Below are positions 1 to 9,082 of a stretch of DNA of 64,000 bases, in pieces. The DNA is taken from positions 358,928 through 422,927 of the forward strand of contig CAYROO010000004.1 in NCBI GenBank assembly GCA_964425915.1, read 5' to 3'. The stretch's first letter is position 1; the number at the start of each line of letters is the position of its first letter. This DNA comes from Polycyclovorans sp964425915 (GTDB lineage Bacteria; Pseudomonadota; Gammaproteobacteria; Nevskiales; Nevskiaceae). Below the pieces are notes generated by a model, which saw only the letters and a list, made by a program, of their open reading frames with translations, was not told the DNA's origin and searched no databases. A program made the position numbers and the translations under genes.

Positions 1-652
1 CCAGCTCCGTCGCCAGCTCGTCCGCCTTGCCTTCCAGCAGCCTTCGCGCATTGCGCAGGTCACGCGCATAGTCGGCCTCGCTGATCAACCCGACGCAAGG
101 TGCAGAACACCGATGGATCTGGTGCTGCAGGCAGGCGCGGTCCCGGTGCGCGAAGAAGCTGTCGCGGCAGGGGCGCAAGCGAAACAGCTTCTGCAGGGTA
201 TAGAGGGTTTCGCGAACAGCTGTCGCGCTCGGAAACGGCCCAAAGTACTGGTCTTGACCCCGCTTCTCACCGCGGTAGTAGCTGATTCGCGGATACGCAT
301 GCGCCGAGAAGCGGACGTAGGGATAGCTCTTGTCGTCGCGGTACAGGATGTTGTAGCGGGGCTGAAGTTCCTTGATCAGCGTCGCCTCGAGGATCAGTGC
401 CTCATCCTCGGTATGCGTGACCGTCACTTCAATGCGCCGGATCTGCGAGACCATGCTCTCGATCCGAACGTCGCCCGAGGCGCGCAGGAAATAGCTGCTC
501 ACCCGCTTGCGTAGGTTTCGCGCCTTGCCCACATAAAGCAACTCGCCCTGCCCGCCATACATCCGGTAGACCCCAGGCTGTGCGGTCAGCTGCTGCAGAA
601 AGCCGCGGGCGTCGAACGCCGCGGGTGCGGGCGACTCAGGCGGCGGGCTCAC
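1..652 (-). CDS. uvrC: UvrABC excision nuclease subunit C, N-terminal part (cut by window edge)
   Basis: UvrC makes the dual incisions in nucleotide excision repair in the cytoplasm. The visible 217 residues hold the GIY-YIG nuclease module: GVYRMYGGQGELLYVGKA, then NLRKRVSSYF and ELQPRYNILYRDDKSYPY, as expected for this family. The gene continues off the left edge. I chose the GTG at 652, which lies inside the 3' end of the upstream response-regulator gene (17-bp overlap), because the frame runs cleanly into the GIY-YIG domain from there. The uvrY/gacA-uvrC arrangement is the classical gammaproteobacterial one and implies translational coupling. Confidence 0.95.
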   Translation of the reverse strand, partial: MSPPPESPAPAAFDARGFLQQLTAQPGVYRMYGGQGELLYVGKARNLRKRVSSYFLRASGDVRIESMVSQIRRIEVTVTHTEDEALILEATLIKELQPRYNILYRDDKSYPYVRFSAHAYPRISYYRGEKRGQDQYFGPFPSATAVRETLYTLQKLFRLRPCRDSFFAHRDRACLQHQIHRCSAPCVGLISEADYARDLRNARRLLEGKADELATEL

Positions 653-1289
653 TCTTTTCGTCTAGCAGGCCATAGCGCATCGCCATGCGGGTAAGTTCCA
701 CGTCGTTGCTCACCCCAAGTTTTTCGAACAACCGGTAGCGATAGGTGCTGACCGTCTTGGGCGACAGGTGCAGACGATCGGAAATATCCTGGGTGGAGTG
801 CCCTTTGGTAACCATCAACATCACCTGGGTCTCGCGCTGGCTGAGCTGTTCGAACGGCGAATCGCTCTTGCCCTTGACCAGACTGGCGGCCAGATTGCCT
901 GCCACGTCCGCGGCCACATAATGGCCGCCGCCGTTGACGCGACGAATGGCGGCGACCACTTCGTCGGCGGCCGAATCCTTGCTCAGATAACCGGCTGCGC
1001 CGGCTGCCAATAGCCGGCTGGGGTACGGTTCCTCCAGATGCATCGAGACCACGATGATCTTCACATCCGGCAGGCGCTGCTTCAGGCGCCGGGTGGTCTC
1101 AAGACCGCCAATCCCCGGCATGTTGATATCCATCAGGACCACCTCCGGCGCGTTGCTGCGGGCCAGCTCCAGTGCCTCCTCGCCAGTGCTCGCCTCGGCC
1201 ACCACCTCCATATCGGCAATCTCCGCCAACACGCGCTTCAACCCTGCCCGCACCAGACGATGGTCGTCCACCAGCATGATCTTGATCAT
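636..1289 (-). CDS. gacA: GacA/UvrY-type LuxR-family response regulator
   Basis: This is a two-component response regulator that in this family is phosphorylated by the hybrid kinase BarA/GacS and activates small RNAs that titrate CsrA/RsmA. The 217-aa protein starts MIKIMLVDDH, with acidic pocket D8/D9 and phospho-acceptor D54 (VLMDINMPG). The receiver domain is roughly residues 1-120. A LuxR-type helix-turn-helix (LSQRETQVMLMV, LSPKTVSTYRYRL) occupies about 145-210. Length and neighbour (uvrC, overlapping downstream) match GacA/UvrY. The kinase gene is not in this window. Identification is strong by motif and synteny; the regulon is known only from the family. Confidence 0.93.
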   Translation of the reverse strand: MIKIMLVDDHRLVRAGLKRVLAEIADMEVVAEASTGEEALELARSNAPEVVLMDINMPGIGGLETTRRLKQRLPDVKIIVVSMHLEEPYPSRLLAAGAAGYLSKDSAADEVVAAIRRVNGGGHYVAADVAGNLAASLVKGKSDSPFEQLSQRETQVMLMVTKGHSTQDISDRLHLSPKTVSTYRYRLFEKLGVSNDVELTRMAMRYGLLDEKSEPAA

Positions 1290-1368
1290 TATGTTCTCTT
1301 GCTGCGACTGCTTAGCCGCTCCACATCGCAGTTTAGGTCAGACGCCGATTCGTCGCATCCGGCAAAAG

Positions 1369-1917
1369 TTACCCAGTGCTGGACATTTCCAACAGCATCT
1401 TGAGTCGCATCAGGCCCTTCTCATACTGCGGCCCGAGCATGCCCTCCAGCAGCAACAGAAAGTAGCGGCCCAGCAACTGGTTGCCGACATCGGTGCGATA
1501 GGACCAGGTGACACGCGTTCCTTGCGATTCCGGGCTCAGCGTGAAGGTGCTGATGTTGTCGGATGCAAAACCACTGAACTGGACCTGCATCTGCACCCGC
1601 ACCGGCGCTTCACTGAGGATGATCTCCTGGCTGCCACTGCCCACCGAGGGGTTGTCGCTGTGCCATTGATGGCGGGCGCCCTCGCCTGCCGGCGGGCCTG
1701 AAATTACCTGTCGTGCACCTGGGTCCAAGTCGGCCCACGGCGACCACTCATCGAAACGCTCAAAGCTGTTGACGGCAGCGAATACCTCTTGCTGCGGGGC
1801 ATCAATCACGATCTCGCGCGATAGGGTCGCCACCGACGGCAACAACAGATAACCCACCAGCACGACCAGCAGCACCAGGCCAACTACAGCCGCCGAAATC
1901 CATCCGAGAACTCGCAT
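1369..1917 (-). CDS. SRPBCC (START-like) family protein with N-terminal membrane anchor
   Basis: The 182-aa protein begins with a hydrophobic segment (about residues 5-28) followed by a START/polyketide-cyclase-like fold. The visible motifs are REIVIDAPQQEVFAAVNSFE, FDEWSPWADLDP and a C-terminal helix with LLLLEGMLGPQYEKGL. Such proteins bind hydrophobic ligands; the ligand here is unknown. The single anchor suggests the domain is held at the inner membrane facing the periplasm, which is inference. It lies between aceA, which ends in a strong terminator just upstream, and gacA on the same strand, so it probably has its own promoter. Confidence 0.75.
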   Translation of the reverse strand: MRVLGWISAAVVGLVLLVVLVGYLLLPSVATLSREIVIDAPQQEVFAAVNSFERFDEWSPWADLDPGARQVISGPPAGEGARHQWHSDNPSVGSGSQEIILSEAPVRVQMQVQFSGFASDNISTFTLSPESQGTRVTWSYRTDVGNQLLGRYFLLLLEGMLGPQYEKGLMRLKMLLEMSSTG

Positions 1918-1934
1918 CAGTCAGGGCTCCAGCC

Positions 1935-1965
1935 AAAAAAAAGGCGCTCCAGGGAGCGCCTTTTT
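1935..1965 (-). terminator. Rho-independent terminator of aceA
   Basis: A perfect stem AAGGCGCTCC / GGAGCGCCTT with a 1-3 base loop is followed on the minus strand by an unbroken run of eight U residues. It lies about 20 bp beyond the aceA stop. The opposite flank is also T-rich, so it may work in both directions. Confidence 0.92.
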
Positions 1966-1982
1966 AACACTGAATCAAGAAC

Positions 1983-3290
1983 TCAGTGGAACTGCTCTTC
2001 TTCGGTTGAGCCGCTCAGTGCCTTGACCGACGAGCTGCCACCCTGGATCACGGTGGTGACGTCGTCGAAGTAGCCAGCACCCACTTCCTGCTGGTGCGAC
2101 ACAAAGGTGTAGCCCTGCTCGCGTGCCTTGAACTCCGGCTCCTGCACCATTTCGGTGTAGTGCTTCATGCCTTCGCCGCGCGCGTAGTTGTAGGCGAACT
2201 GGAAGGTGTTGTACCAGTTGATGTGGATGCCCGCGAGGGTGATGAACTGATACTTGTAACCCAGCGCCGACAGCTCGTCCTGGAACTTGGCAATGGTCTT
2301 GTCGTCGAGGTTCTTCTTCCAATTGAACGACGGCGAGCAGTTGTAGCTCAGCAGCTTGCCCGGGCACTCCTTCAGCACAGCCTGCGCAAACTCGCGCGCG
2401 AAGCCGAGGTCCGGCGTACCGGTTTCACACCACACCAGGTCAGCGTACGGGGCGTAGGCGACACCGCGGGAAATGGCCTGCTCCAGACCGTTCTTGACGC
2501 GATAGAAGCCTTCCTGGGTGCGCTCACCGGTGAGGAAGGGCTTGTCGTTGGCGTCGTAATCGGAGGTCAGCAGGTTGGCTGCTTCGGCATCGGTACGGGC
2601 AAGCACAATGGTCGGAACGCCCATGACGTCCGCAGCAAAGCGGGCTGCAATCAGCTTCTCGATGGCTTCGCGGGTCGGCACCAGCACCTTGCCGCCCATG
2701 TGACCGCACTTCTTGACGGCAGCCAGCTGATCTTCGAAGTGCACGCCGGCAGCGCCCGCGGCAATCATGTTCTTCATCAGTTCGAAGGCGTTGAGTACAC
2801 CGCCGAAGCCGGCTTCGGCATCCGCCACGATCGGCAGGAAGTAATCGACGAACTCGGGGGAGCCCGGCTCAACACCCTTGCCCCACTGGATCTCATCGGC
2901 GCGCTTGAAGGTGTTGTTGATGCGACGCACCATCGTCGGCACGGAGTCGTAGGCGTACAGCGACTGGTCCGGATACATGGTTTCGGACGTGTTGCCGTCC
3001 GCGGCCACCTGCCAGCCGGACAGGTACACGGCCTCCAGGCCAGCCTTGGCCTGCTGCATGGCCTGACCGGCGGTGATGGCGCCGAACGCATTCACATAAC
3101 CTTTCTTGGCACCGCCGTTGACCGCCTTCCAGAGCTTTTCGGCACCGTTCTTGGCGAGGGTGTGCTCGACCTGCACGCTGCCACGCAGCCGGACCACGTC
3201 AGCCGCGGAATACCCGCGCTTGACGTTCTTCCAGCGGGGGTTGGTCGCCCAGTCTTGCTCAAGGGCCTTGATTTGCTCTTCACGGGTCAT
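1983..3290 (-). CDS. aceA: Isocitrate lyase
   Basis: Cleaves isocitrate to glyoxylate and succinate, the first step of the glyoxylate shunt, in the cytoplasm. The 435-aa length is that of the short bacterial isocitrate lyases. The catalytic signature KKCGHMGGK is at residues 193-201 with active-site C195; GVHFEDQLA and the C-terminal YQFITLAGIHINWYNTF are also typical. Malate synthase is encoded immediately upstream on the same strand with a 60-bp gap, and a strong terminator follows the gene, so aceB-aceA is likely one transcript used for growth on acetate or fatty acids. Confidence 0.97.
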   Translation of the reverse strand: MTREEQIKALEQDWATNPRWKNVKRGYSAADVVRLRGSVQVEHTLAKNGAEKLWKAVNGGAKKGYVNAFGAITAGQAMQQAKAGLEAVYLSGWQVAADGNTSETMYPDQSLYAYDSVPTMVRRINNTFKRADEIQWGKGVEPGSPEFVDYFLPIVADAEAGFGGVLNAFELMKNMIAAGAAGVHFEDQLAAVKKCGHMGGKVLVPTREAIEKLIAARFAADVMGVPTIVLARTDAEAANLLTSDYDANDKPFLTGERTQEGFYRVKNGLEQAISRGVAYAPYADLVWCETGTPDLGFAREFAQAVLKECPGKLLSYNCSPSFNWKKNLDDKTIAKFQDELSALGYKYQFITLAGIHINWYNTFQFAYNYARGEGMKHYTEMVQEPEFKAREQGYTFVSHQQEVGAGYFDDVTTVIQGGSSSVKALSGSTEEEQFH

Positions 3291-3350
3291 GTTCAGCCGT
3301 TCCTGTGGATTAAAGGGAAAGGAGGAGGAAAGTGCGGTGTCGGCCGCAGA

Positions 3351-4931
3351 TCAGTCGAGGTAGTGATAGCTCGGCAGCGTGAGGAAGTCCTCACAGGCCA
3401 CCGCGGTGCTCATGCGCGCCATGATCCCAGCGGCTTCAGCGAAACGACCGCGGTAGAAGCGCTCGTCGCCCAGCTCCTTGCGATAGGCCGCCATCTCTTC
3501 ATCCAGCACGCGCAGCACCAGCTCACGGGTGACCGGGCGGCCATCGCTGAGTTTGGCGCCATGCTGGAGCCACTGCCAGATCTGAGTGCGGGAGATTTCG
3601 GCGGTTGCCGCATCTTCCATCAGATTGTGCAGGGGCACGCATCCATTGCCATTGATCCAGGCCTCGACGTATCCCAGACCAACGTTGATGTTCATCCGCA
3701 GGCCGGCCTCGGTGATCTGCCCCTCGGGGCATTTCAGAAGGTCGGCTGCCTTGATCTTGTAATTGAACTGCTTGGCCACCTGGTTGGCTTCCGGCATATG
3801 TTCGTTGAACACATCCATGGCGATCTGCACCAGGCCGGGGTGCGCCACCCATGTGCCGTCGTGACCGTTCTTCACTTCGCGCAGCTTGTCGGCGCGCACC
3901 TTGGCGAAGATTTCCTCGTTCTTCTTGGCATCCTTGGTGGGGATGAACGCCGCCATCCCGCCCATCGCCTGCGCGCCCCGCTTGTGGCAGGTCTCGCAGA
4001 GCAGCTTCGAGTAGCTGTCGAGGAAGTGCTTGTCCATGGTGACCTGGAATCGATCCGGCACCAGCCAGTCCTTGCGGTTCTTCAGGGTCTTGATGCAGCT
4101 GAAGATGTAGTCCCAGCGGCCGCAGTTGAGCGCCACGATATGGTCGCGCAGCTCATACAGGATCTCGTCCATCTCGAACGCCGCCCAGATGGTCTCGATC
4201 AGCACCGTCGCCTTGATGGTCTTCTTAGGCACACCCAGCAACTTCTGGGCGTCGACGAAGACGCTATTCCACAGGCGTGCCTCAAGATGCGACTGCATCT
4301 TCGGCAGGTAGAAATAGGGGCCGGTGCCGCGCTTCAGCTGCTCTTCGACGTTGTGGAAGAAGAACATTGCAAAGTCGAAAATGCCGCCGGGAACCGGCTT
4401 GCCGTCGACCAGCACATGCTTTTCGTCGAGATGCCAGCCGCGCGGGCGCACGATCAGCGTAGCGATCTCCTTGTTAAGCTTGTACTCCTTGCCGGCATCG
4501 TTCTTGAACGTGATCTTGCGACGCACGGCATCGGCCAGATTGATCTGACCGTCCATCATCAGCTGCCAGGTCGGGCTGGCCGAATCCTCGAAATCCGCCA
4601 TGAAGCACTTGGCGCCCGAGTTCAGCGCGTTGATGATCATCTTGCGGTCGACCGGACCGGTGATCTCGACGCGACGATCCTGCAGATCCTCCGGGATGCC
4701 GGCGATCTTCCACTTGCCGTCGCGGATGTCCTTGGTGTCCTTCAGGAAGGCCGGCAGCTTGCCCTTGTCGATGGATGCCTGGCGTTCCTTGCGCAACGCC
4801 AGCAGCGCGTCACGACGCTTGCTGTGCTTGCGGACCAAGGCGGCGAGGAATTCGAGCGCATCCGGCGTCAGGACTTTCTTATAGGCGGCGCTCATCTCGC
4901 CGACGATCTCGACACCCTTTACTGCACTCAT
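3351..4931 (-). CDS. aceB: Malate synthase A
   Basis: Condenses glyoxylate with acetyl-CoA to malate, the second glyoxylate-shunt step. Family landmarks are FMADFEDSASPTW, LIVRPRGWHLDEKH, VLIETIWAAFEMDEILYEL and GRWDYIFSCIKT. A longer reading frame exists upstream, but I chose the ATG at 4931 because AGAGGGAG lies just before it and the resulting 526 aa equals the usual malate synthase A length. It heads the aceB-aceA pair. No regulator such as IclR is seen nearby. Confidence 0.96.
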   Translation of the reverse strand: MSAVKGVEIVGEMSAAYKKVLTPDALEFLAALVRKHSKRRDALLALRKERQASIDKGKLPAFLKDTKDIRDGKWKIAGIPEDLQDRRVEITGPVDRKMIINALNSGAKCFMADFEDSASPTWQLMMDGQINLADAVRRKITFKNDAGKEYKLNKEIATLIVRPRGWHLDEKHVLVDGKPVPGGIFDFAMFFFHNVEEQLKRGTGPYFYLPKMQSHLEARLWNSVFVDAQKLLGVPKKTIKATVLIETIWAAFEMDEILYELRDHIVALNCGRWDYIFSCIKTLKNRKDWLVPDRFQVTMDKHFLDSYSKLLCETCHKRGAQAMGGMAAFIPTKDAKKNEEIFAKVRADKLREVKNGHDGTWVAHPGLVQIAMDVFNEHMPEANQVAKQFNYKIKAADLLKCPEGQITEAGLRMNINVGLGYVEAWINGNGCVPLHNLMEDAATAEISRTQIWQWLQHGAKLSDGRPVTRELVLRVLDEEMAAYRKELGDERFYRGRFAEAAGIMARMSTAVACEDFLTLPSYHYLD

Positions 4932-5087
4932 TCGCGACACTCCCTCTGCGGTTGGTGATGACGACTGGCGGACCAGCAGCCCAGTCGATAGCAACTGGAC
5001 CAATAAAGTCCTCCATTATAAACGCGAACGTCGGCCCACTGCCAACGCCGCATGGACGATGGCGGGCTGTCGCTACCGCCAAGCGGC

Positions 5088-5567
5088 TCAGTCGTGCAGC
5101 GCCCGCTCCGACACCACGATCCCGTCGCCATCGGCGTACAGCCAGGCCCCTGAATGGAAGTGGACGCCGGCAAAGTGCAGCGGGCGATCTTCATGTCCCG
5201 AATGCAGTCCTTTCTCGCTCTTGCGCGGGTGTGGCGCCAGCGCCTTGATACCCACGGCCTGTGCGGACAGCTCTTCGGTATCGCGTACGCAACCGTTGAC
5301 GACGATCCCGGCCCAGCCATTCTCCACCGCCAGCACGCCAAGGTTGCCGCCGACCAGCGCGCATCGCATCGAGCCCCCACCGTCGACCACCAGCACGCGG
5401 CCCTCGCCCGGAGTCTCCAGGACGCTGCGCACCAGCGCGTTGTCCTCGAAGATCTTCAGCGTCTTGATGGGACCAAAGAAGGCGAGCTCGCCACCAAAGT
5501 CGAGAAATATCGGCTCGCAGACCTGCAGGTCGGGATGGGCGTCGCAGAGGTCAGTGGTCGGAATCAT
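5088..5567 (-). CDS. rraA: RraA-like protein (RNase E activity regulator / DMK aldolase-like fold)
   Basis: RraA binds RNase E and inhibits it in Escherichia coli; related proteins act as HMG/oxaloacetate aldolases, so the exact role is not fixed by sequence. The 159-aa protein starts MIPTTDLCDAHPD and carries VLVVDGGGSMRCALVGGNLG and GIVVNGCVRDTEEL, the typical RraA glycine-rich core with the conserved Arg-Asp. I used the ATG at 5567 rather than longer upstream possibilities, which overlap dsbB in another frame. It sits 7 bp after dsbB on the same strand. Confidence 0.88.
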   Translation of the reverse strand: MIPTTDLCDAHPDLQVCEPIFLDFGGELAFFGPIKTLKIFEDNALVRSVLETPGEGRVLVVDGGGSMRCALVGGNLGVLAVENGWAGIVVNGCVRDTEELSAQAVGIKALAPHPRKSEKGLHSGHEDRPLHFAGVHFHSGAWLYADGDGIVVSERALHD

Positions 5568-5574
5568 CGGTATC

Positions 5575-6096
5575 TCAGGAAACGAGAGAGCGTCGGGCGC
5601 GCAGGCCCACCAAAAAGGCCAGCACAGCCCACAAGGACAGGCCGATAAAGGCAATAAGCGTCCAGGCCGGCAGTGAGATGCCCAGCCAGGCCGCGTCGAT
5701 GATGGCGCAGTTGCCATCACCACGCAGCACCGTCGACAACACCTGCGCCAAGGGCATGACATCAAGCAGGTAGTCCAGGGTCGGGCCGCAGGCCGGCACC
5801 TGATCCGGCGGCAGCGATTGCAGCCAGACGTGGCGACCGGCGACCAAGGCGCCGGCGTCAGCCGCCAGCATGGTCAGCACCAGGTAGCCACCCTGCCCGC
5901 CCAGGGTGGTCGGGCCGTGTATCGCGGCCAGCACGAAAACCAGGCCGGCGGCCAGCATGGCGACCCGCTGGAAAACGCACATCGGACAGGGCTCGAAACC
6001 TTGGAAGTGCTGTAAGTACAAGGCGAACAGCAAGCCGACTGCGCAGGCTGCTGCGCCGAGCAGCTGCATCTGGCGATAGCTCGGAGCGAGGCCCAT
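5575..6096 (-). CDS. dsbB: Disulfide bond formation protein B
   Basis: Inner-membrane quinone reductase that reoxidises DsbA during periplasmic disulfide formation. The 173-aa protein has four hydrophobic helices. The first periplasmic loop carries the redox motif CPMC (FEPCPMCVFQR, about residues 36-42). The second loop has the partner cysteine pair, in PACGPTLDYL and DGNCAIIDAAW. The arginine after CPMCVFQ, which contacts quinone in the family, is present. It lies 3 bp downstream of the fumarase gene. Confidence 0.95.
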   Translation of the reverse strand: MGLAPSYRQMQLLGAAACAVGLLFALYLQHFQGFEPCPMCVFQRVAMLAAGLVFVLAAIHGPTTLGGQGGYLVLTMLAADAGALVAGRHVWLQSLPPDQVPACGPTLDYLLDVMPLAQVLSTVLRGDGNCAIIDAAWLGISLPAWTLIAFIGLSLWAVLAFLVGLRARRSLVS

Positions 6097-6099
6097 GGC

Positions 6100-7620
6100 T
6101 CAGGCCGCCACGACCGGGATCTTGCCGATCCGCGCCTGCCACTGCTTCGGGCCGGTCTGATGCACCGACTCGCCACTGGCGTCCACCGCCACCGTCACCG
6201 GCATGTCCTGCACCTCGAATTCGTAAATGGCTTCCATGCCAAGATCCTCGAAGCCCACCACTTTGGCGCCGCGAATCGCCTTGGCGACGAGATAAGCCGC
6301 ACCTCCGACCGCCATCAGATAAGCGCTGCGATGCTTCTTGATGGCTTCGATGGCTGCCGGCCCGCGCTCTGCTTTGCCAACCATCGCAATCAGACCGGTC
6401 TCGGCCAGCATGGTTTCGGTGAACTTGTCCATACGGGTCGCCGTGGTGGGCCCCGCCGGGCCCACCACCTCGTCGCGGACCGGGTCGACCGGTCCGACGT
6501 AATAAATCACGCGATGGGTGAAGTCCACCGGCAACGGCTCACCCTTGGCGAGCATGTCGGCGATACGCTTGTGCGCCGCGTCGCGCCCGGTGAGCATGCG
6601 GCCATTCAGCAGCAGGGTCTGGCCCGGCTTCCAGGACGCCACCTGCTCCGGCGTCAGGGTGTCCAGGTCAACGCGGGTGGCCGTCTCGGTGTCGGCTTTC
6701 CAGGTCACCTGCGGCCAGTCCTCCAGCCGCGGAACCGGTAGTTCCGCCGGACCGTCGCCATGGAGGTGGAAATGGACGTGCCGGGTGGCCGCGCAGTTGG
6801 GGATCATCGCCACCGGCAGATTGGCGGCATGGGTGGGGTAATCGAGCACCTTGACGTCGACGACCGTTGTCAGTCCGCCGAGGCCTTGTGCACCAATGCC
6901 AAGTGCATTGACCTTCTCATACAACTCCAGCCGCAGCTCTTCAGCGCGCGAACGGGGGCCGCGCGCGAGCAGCTCATGAATGTCCACCGGCGCCATCAGC
7001 GACTCCTTAGCGAGCAGCATGGCCTTCTCCGGCGTGCCGCCGATGCCAATGCCGAGGATGCCCGGGGGGCACCAGCCGGCGCCCATGGTCGGCACGGTCT
7101 TGAGCACCCAGTCGACGACCGAGTCGGAGGGATTGAGCATCGCCATCTTGGCCTTGGCCTCGGAGCCCCCGCCCTTGGCCGCACAGATGACTTCGACCGC
7201 GTCGCCCGCGACGATTTCCGTGTGGATCACCGCCGGCGTGTTGTCGCGGGTGTTCTGCCGCTTACCGGCGGGGTCGGCCAACACCGAGGCGCGCAACTTG
7301 TTGTCCGCATTGTTGTAGGCGCGTCGCACACCTTCGTTGACCATCTCGGTGACACTCATCTGCGCGTCCCAGCGGACATTCATTCCTACCTTGAGGAATA
7401 CAGTGGCAATACCGGTGTCCTGGCAGATGGGTCGACGTCCCTCAGCACTCATGCGGGAATTGGTGAGGATCTGCGCAATGGCATCACGTGCCGCCGGTGA
7501 TTCCTCCCGCTCGTAGGCCGCGCCCAGGGCCTGGATGTAGTCCAGCGGGTGGTAGCAGCTGATGTACTGGAAGGCGTCTTCGATCGACTGGATGAAATCG
7601 TCCTGGCGGATGGTGCTCAT
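6100..7620 (-). CDS. fumA: Class I (iron-sulfur) fumarate hydratase
   Basis: Interconverts fumarate and malate in the TCA cycle using an oxygen-sensitive [4Fe-4S] cluster. Family motifs are RRPICQDTGIATVFLKVG, CAAKGGGSEAKAK, GWCPPGILGIGIGGTPEKA and the C-terminal domain with PAGPTTATRMDKF. I chose the ATG at 7620 (MSTIRQDDFIQSIED), which matches where homologous proteins begin, over one seven codons upstream; this gives 506 aa. The class II enzyme is encoded immediately upstream. The symbol is by family and could equally be fumB. Confidence 0.94.
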   Translation of the reverse strand: MSTIRQDDFIQSIEDAFQYISCYHPLDYIQALGAAYEREESPAARDAIAQILTNSRMSAEGRRPICQDTGIATVFLKVGMNVRWDAQMSVTEMVNEGVRRAYNNADNKLRASVLADPAGKRQNTRDNTPAVIHTEIVAGDAVEVICAAKGGGSEAKAKMAMLNPSDSVVDWVLKTVPTMGAGWCPPGILGIGIGGTPEKAMLLAKESLMAPVDIHELLARGPRSRAEELRLELYEKVNALGIGAQGLGGLTTVVDVKVLDYPTHAANLPVAMIPNCAATRHVHFHLHGDGPAELPVPRLEDWPQVTWKADTETATRVDLDTLTPEQVASWKPGQTLLLNGRMLTGRDAAHKRIADMLAKGEPLPVDFTHRVIYYVGPVDPVRDEVVGPAGPTTATRMDKFTETMLAETGLIAMVGKAERGPAAIEAIKKHRSAYLMAVGGAAYLVAKAIRGAKVVGFEDLGMEAIYEFEVQDMPVTVAVDASGESVHQTGPKQWQARIGKIPVVAA

Positions 7621-7661
7621 GCTGGGATCGTAGCGTTGCAAAAGGGGGTCATATTGTAGCC

Positions 7662-9035
7662 CTAGCCCGGCCGGGTCAGCGCCGCAGGGTCCAGCAGCCG
7701 GCCCAGCGTCTCGAGATCCATGCCGGTTTCCTCAGCGGCCACCTCGACCACCGGCCGGCCTTCTTGGTAGGCCCGCTTGGCGATGCGCGCGCCGGCCTCG
7801 TAGCCGATTTCCCGGTTCAGTGCCGTGACCAGAATCGGGTTCCGGCTGAGGACCGCAGCAAGCCTTTCCTCGCGCACACGCAGCCCGGCAATCGCCTGAT
7901 CCCCCAACAGGCGGACCGCGTTGCTGAGCAGGGTGATCGACTCCAATACCGCGGCCGTCGCCACCGGCCACATCACATTGAGCTGGAAGTTGCCGGATTG
8001 GGCGGCCACCGTCACCGTGACGTCGTTGCCCATCACCCGTGCCGCTACCATGCACACCGCTTCGGGGATCACCGGATTGACCTTGCCCGGCATGATGCTG
8101 GAGCCCGGCTGAAGGGCCGGGAGCTCAATCTCACCCAGCCCGGCGAGTGGACCCGAGTTCATCCAGCGCAGGTCATTGGCGATCTTCATCAGATCGCAGG
8201 CCAGGCCCTTCAGCTGCCCGGACAGTTCAGCGAGACCGGCCAGGCTGGCCAGCCGCTCGAAGGCATTCTCCGAAGCGACGAAGTGCAGCCCGGTGCGGGC
8301 CGATAGCCGCGCCGCCACAGCCTCGGCGTAACCCACCGGGGCATTGACGCCGGTCCCTACGGCGGTACCGCCCTGCGCCAGCGACTGCAGTCGCGGCTGC
8401 AGGTCGCGCAGGCGCGCCGTCGCATGGCGAATCTGGGCCTCCCAGGCGGAGAACTCTTGCCCCAGGCTCAGCGGCATCGCGTCCATCAAGTGAGTCCGGC
8501 CGGTCTTCAACACCGATGACAATGACTCGGCGCGCCGGGCAATCGCCGCCTGCAGCCCATGCATGGCCGGCAGCAGGGATGCGGACAACTGGATGGCGGC
8601 GGCGACATGGGCCGTGGTCGGAATGACGTCATTGGAGGACTGGCTGGCATTGACGTGATCGTTGGGATGCACGGCCTCGCCGCTGGCGCTGCTGGCCAAC
8701 CGCGCAATCACCTCGTTGGCATTCATGTTGGTGGAGGTGCCGGAGCCGGTCTGGTAGATGTCAACCGGAAACTGGTCGAGGTGTCTGCCCTCGGCGATGG
8801 CCTGCGCAGCCAACACGATGGCCGCGGCCAGCGGCTGCGACAGCACGCCCAACTCACCGTTGGCTTCAGCACAAGCCGCCTTGACCTCGCCGAGGGCGGC
8901 AATGAAGGTCGCTGGCATGGGCTGACCGGAAATCGGGAAGTTGTTGATCGCCCGCTGGGTCTGCGCGCCCCACAGGGCACCGGCTGGTACTTCCAGTGCC
9001 CCCAGGCTGTCGTGTTCGATACGAACGTCGGTCAT
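7662..9035 (-). CDS. fumC: Class II fumarate hydratase
   Basis: Iron-independent, heat- and superoxide-stable fumarase of the aspartase/fumarase superfamily. The 457-aa protein starts MTDVRIEHDSLGALEVPAGA. The superfamily signature GSSIMPGKVNP is present in the C-terminal half, with TGSGTSTNMNANEV and GRTHLMDAMPL upstream. It lies directly upstream of the class I fumarase gene, giving an oxidant-sensitive and an oxidant-resistant isoenzyme side by side. It is divergent from purB with only 47 bp between them. Confidence 0.95.
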   Translation of the reverse strand: MTDVRIEHDSLGALEVPAGALWGAQTQRAINNFPISGQPMPATFIAALGEVKAACAEANGELGVLSQPLAAAIVLAAQAIAEGRHLDQFPVDIYQTGSGTSTNMNANEVIARLASSASGEAVHPNDHVNASQSSNDVIPTTAHVAAAIQLSASLLPAMHGLQAAIARRAESLSSVLKTGRTHLMDAMPLSLGQEFSAWEAQIRHATARLRDLQPRLQSLAQGGTAVGTGVNAPVGYAEAVAARLSARTGLHFVASENAFERLASLAGLAELSGQLKGLACDLMKIANDLRWMNSGPLAGLGEIELPALQPGSSIMPGKVNPVIPEAVCMVAARVMGNDVTVTVAAQSGNFQLNVMWPVATAAVLESITLLSNAVRLLGDQAIAGLRVREERLAAVLSRNPILVTALNREIGYEAGARIAKRAYQEGRPVVEVAAEETGMDLETLGRLLDPAALTRPG

Positions 9036-9082
9036 GGGATCGGCTCCGGTAGAATGCGCCCCAGCCTAACAAGACTGAACGC

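Noticed and set aside
1290..1368. Promoter for gacA
   Set aside because: TTGCCG and CTAAAC occur on the minus strand but with a 23-bp spacing, too long for a standard promoter.
2094..4958. A 954-residue open frame on the plus strand across aceA and aceB
   Set aside because: It mirrors two well-supported genes, has no recognisable domain, and crosses their intergenic gap by chance of codon bias.
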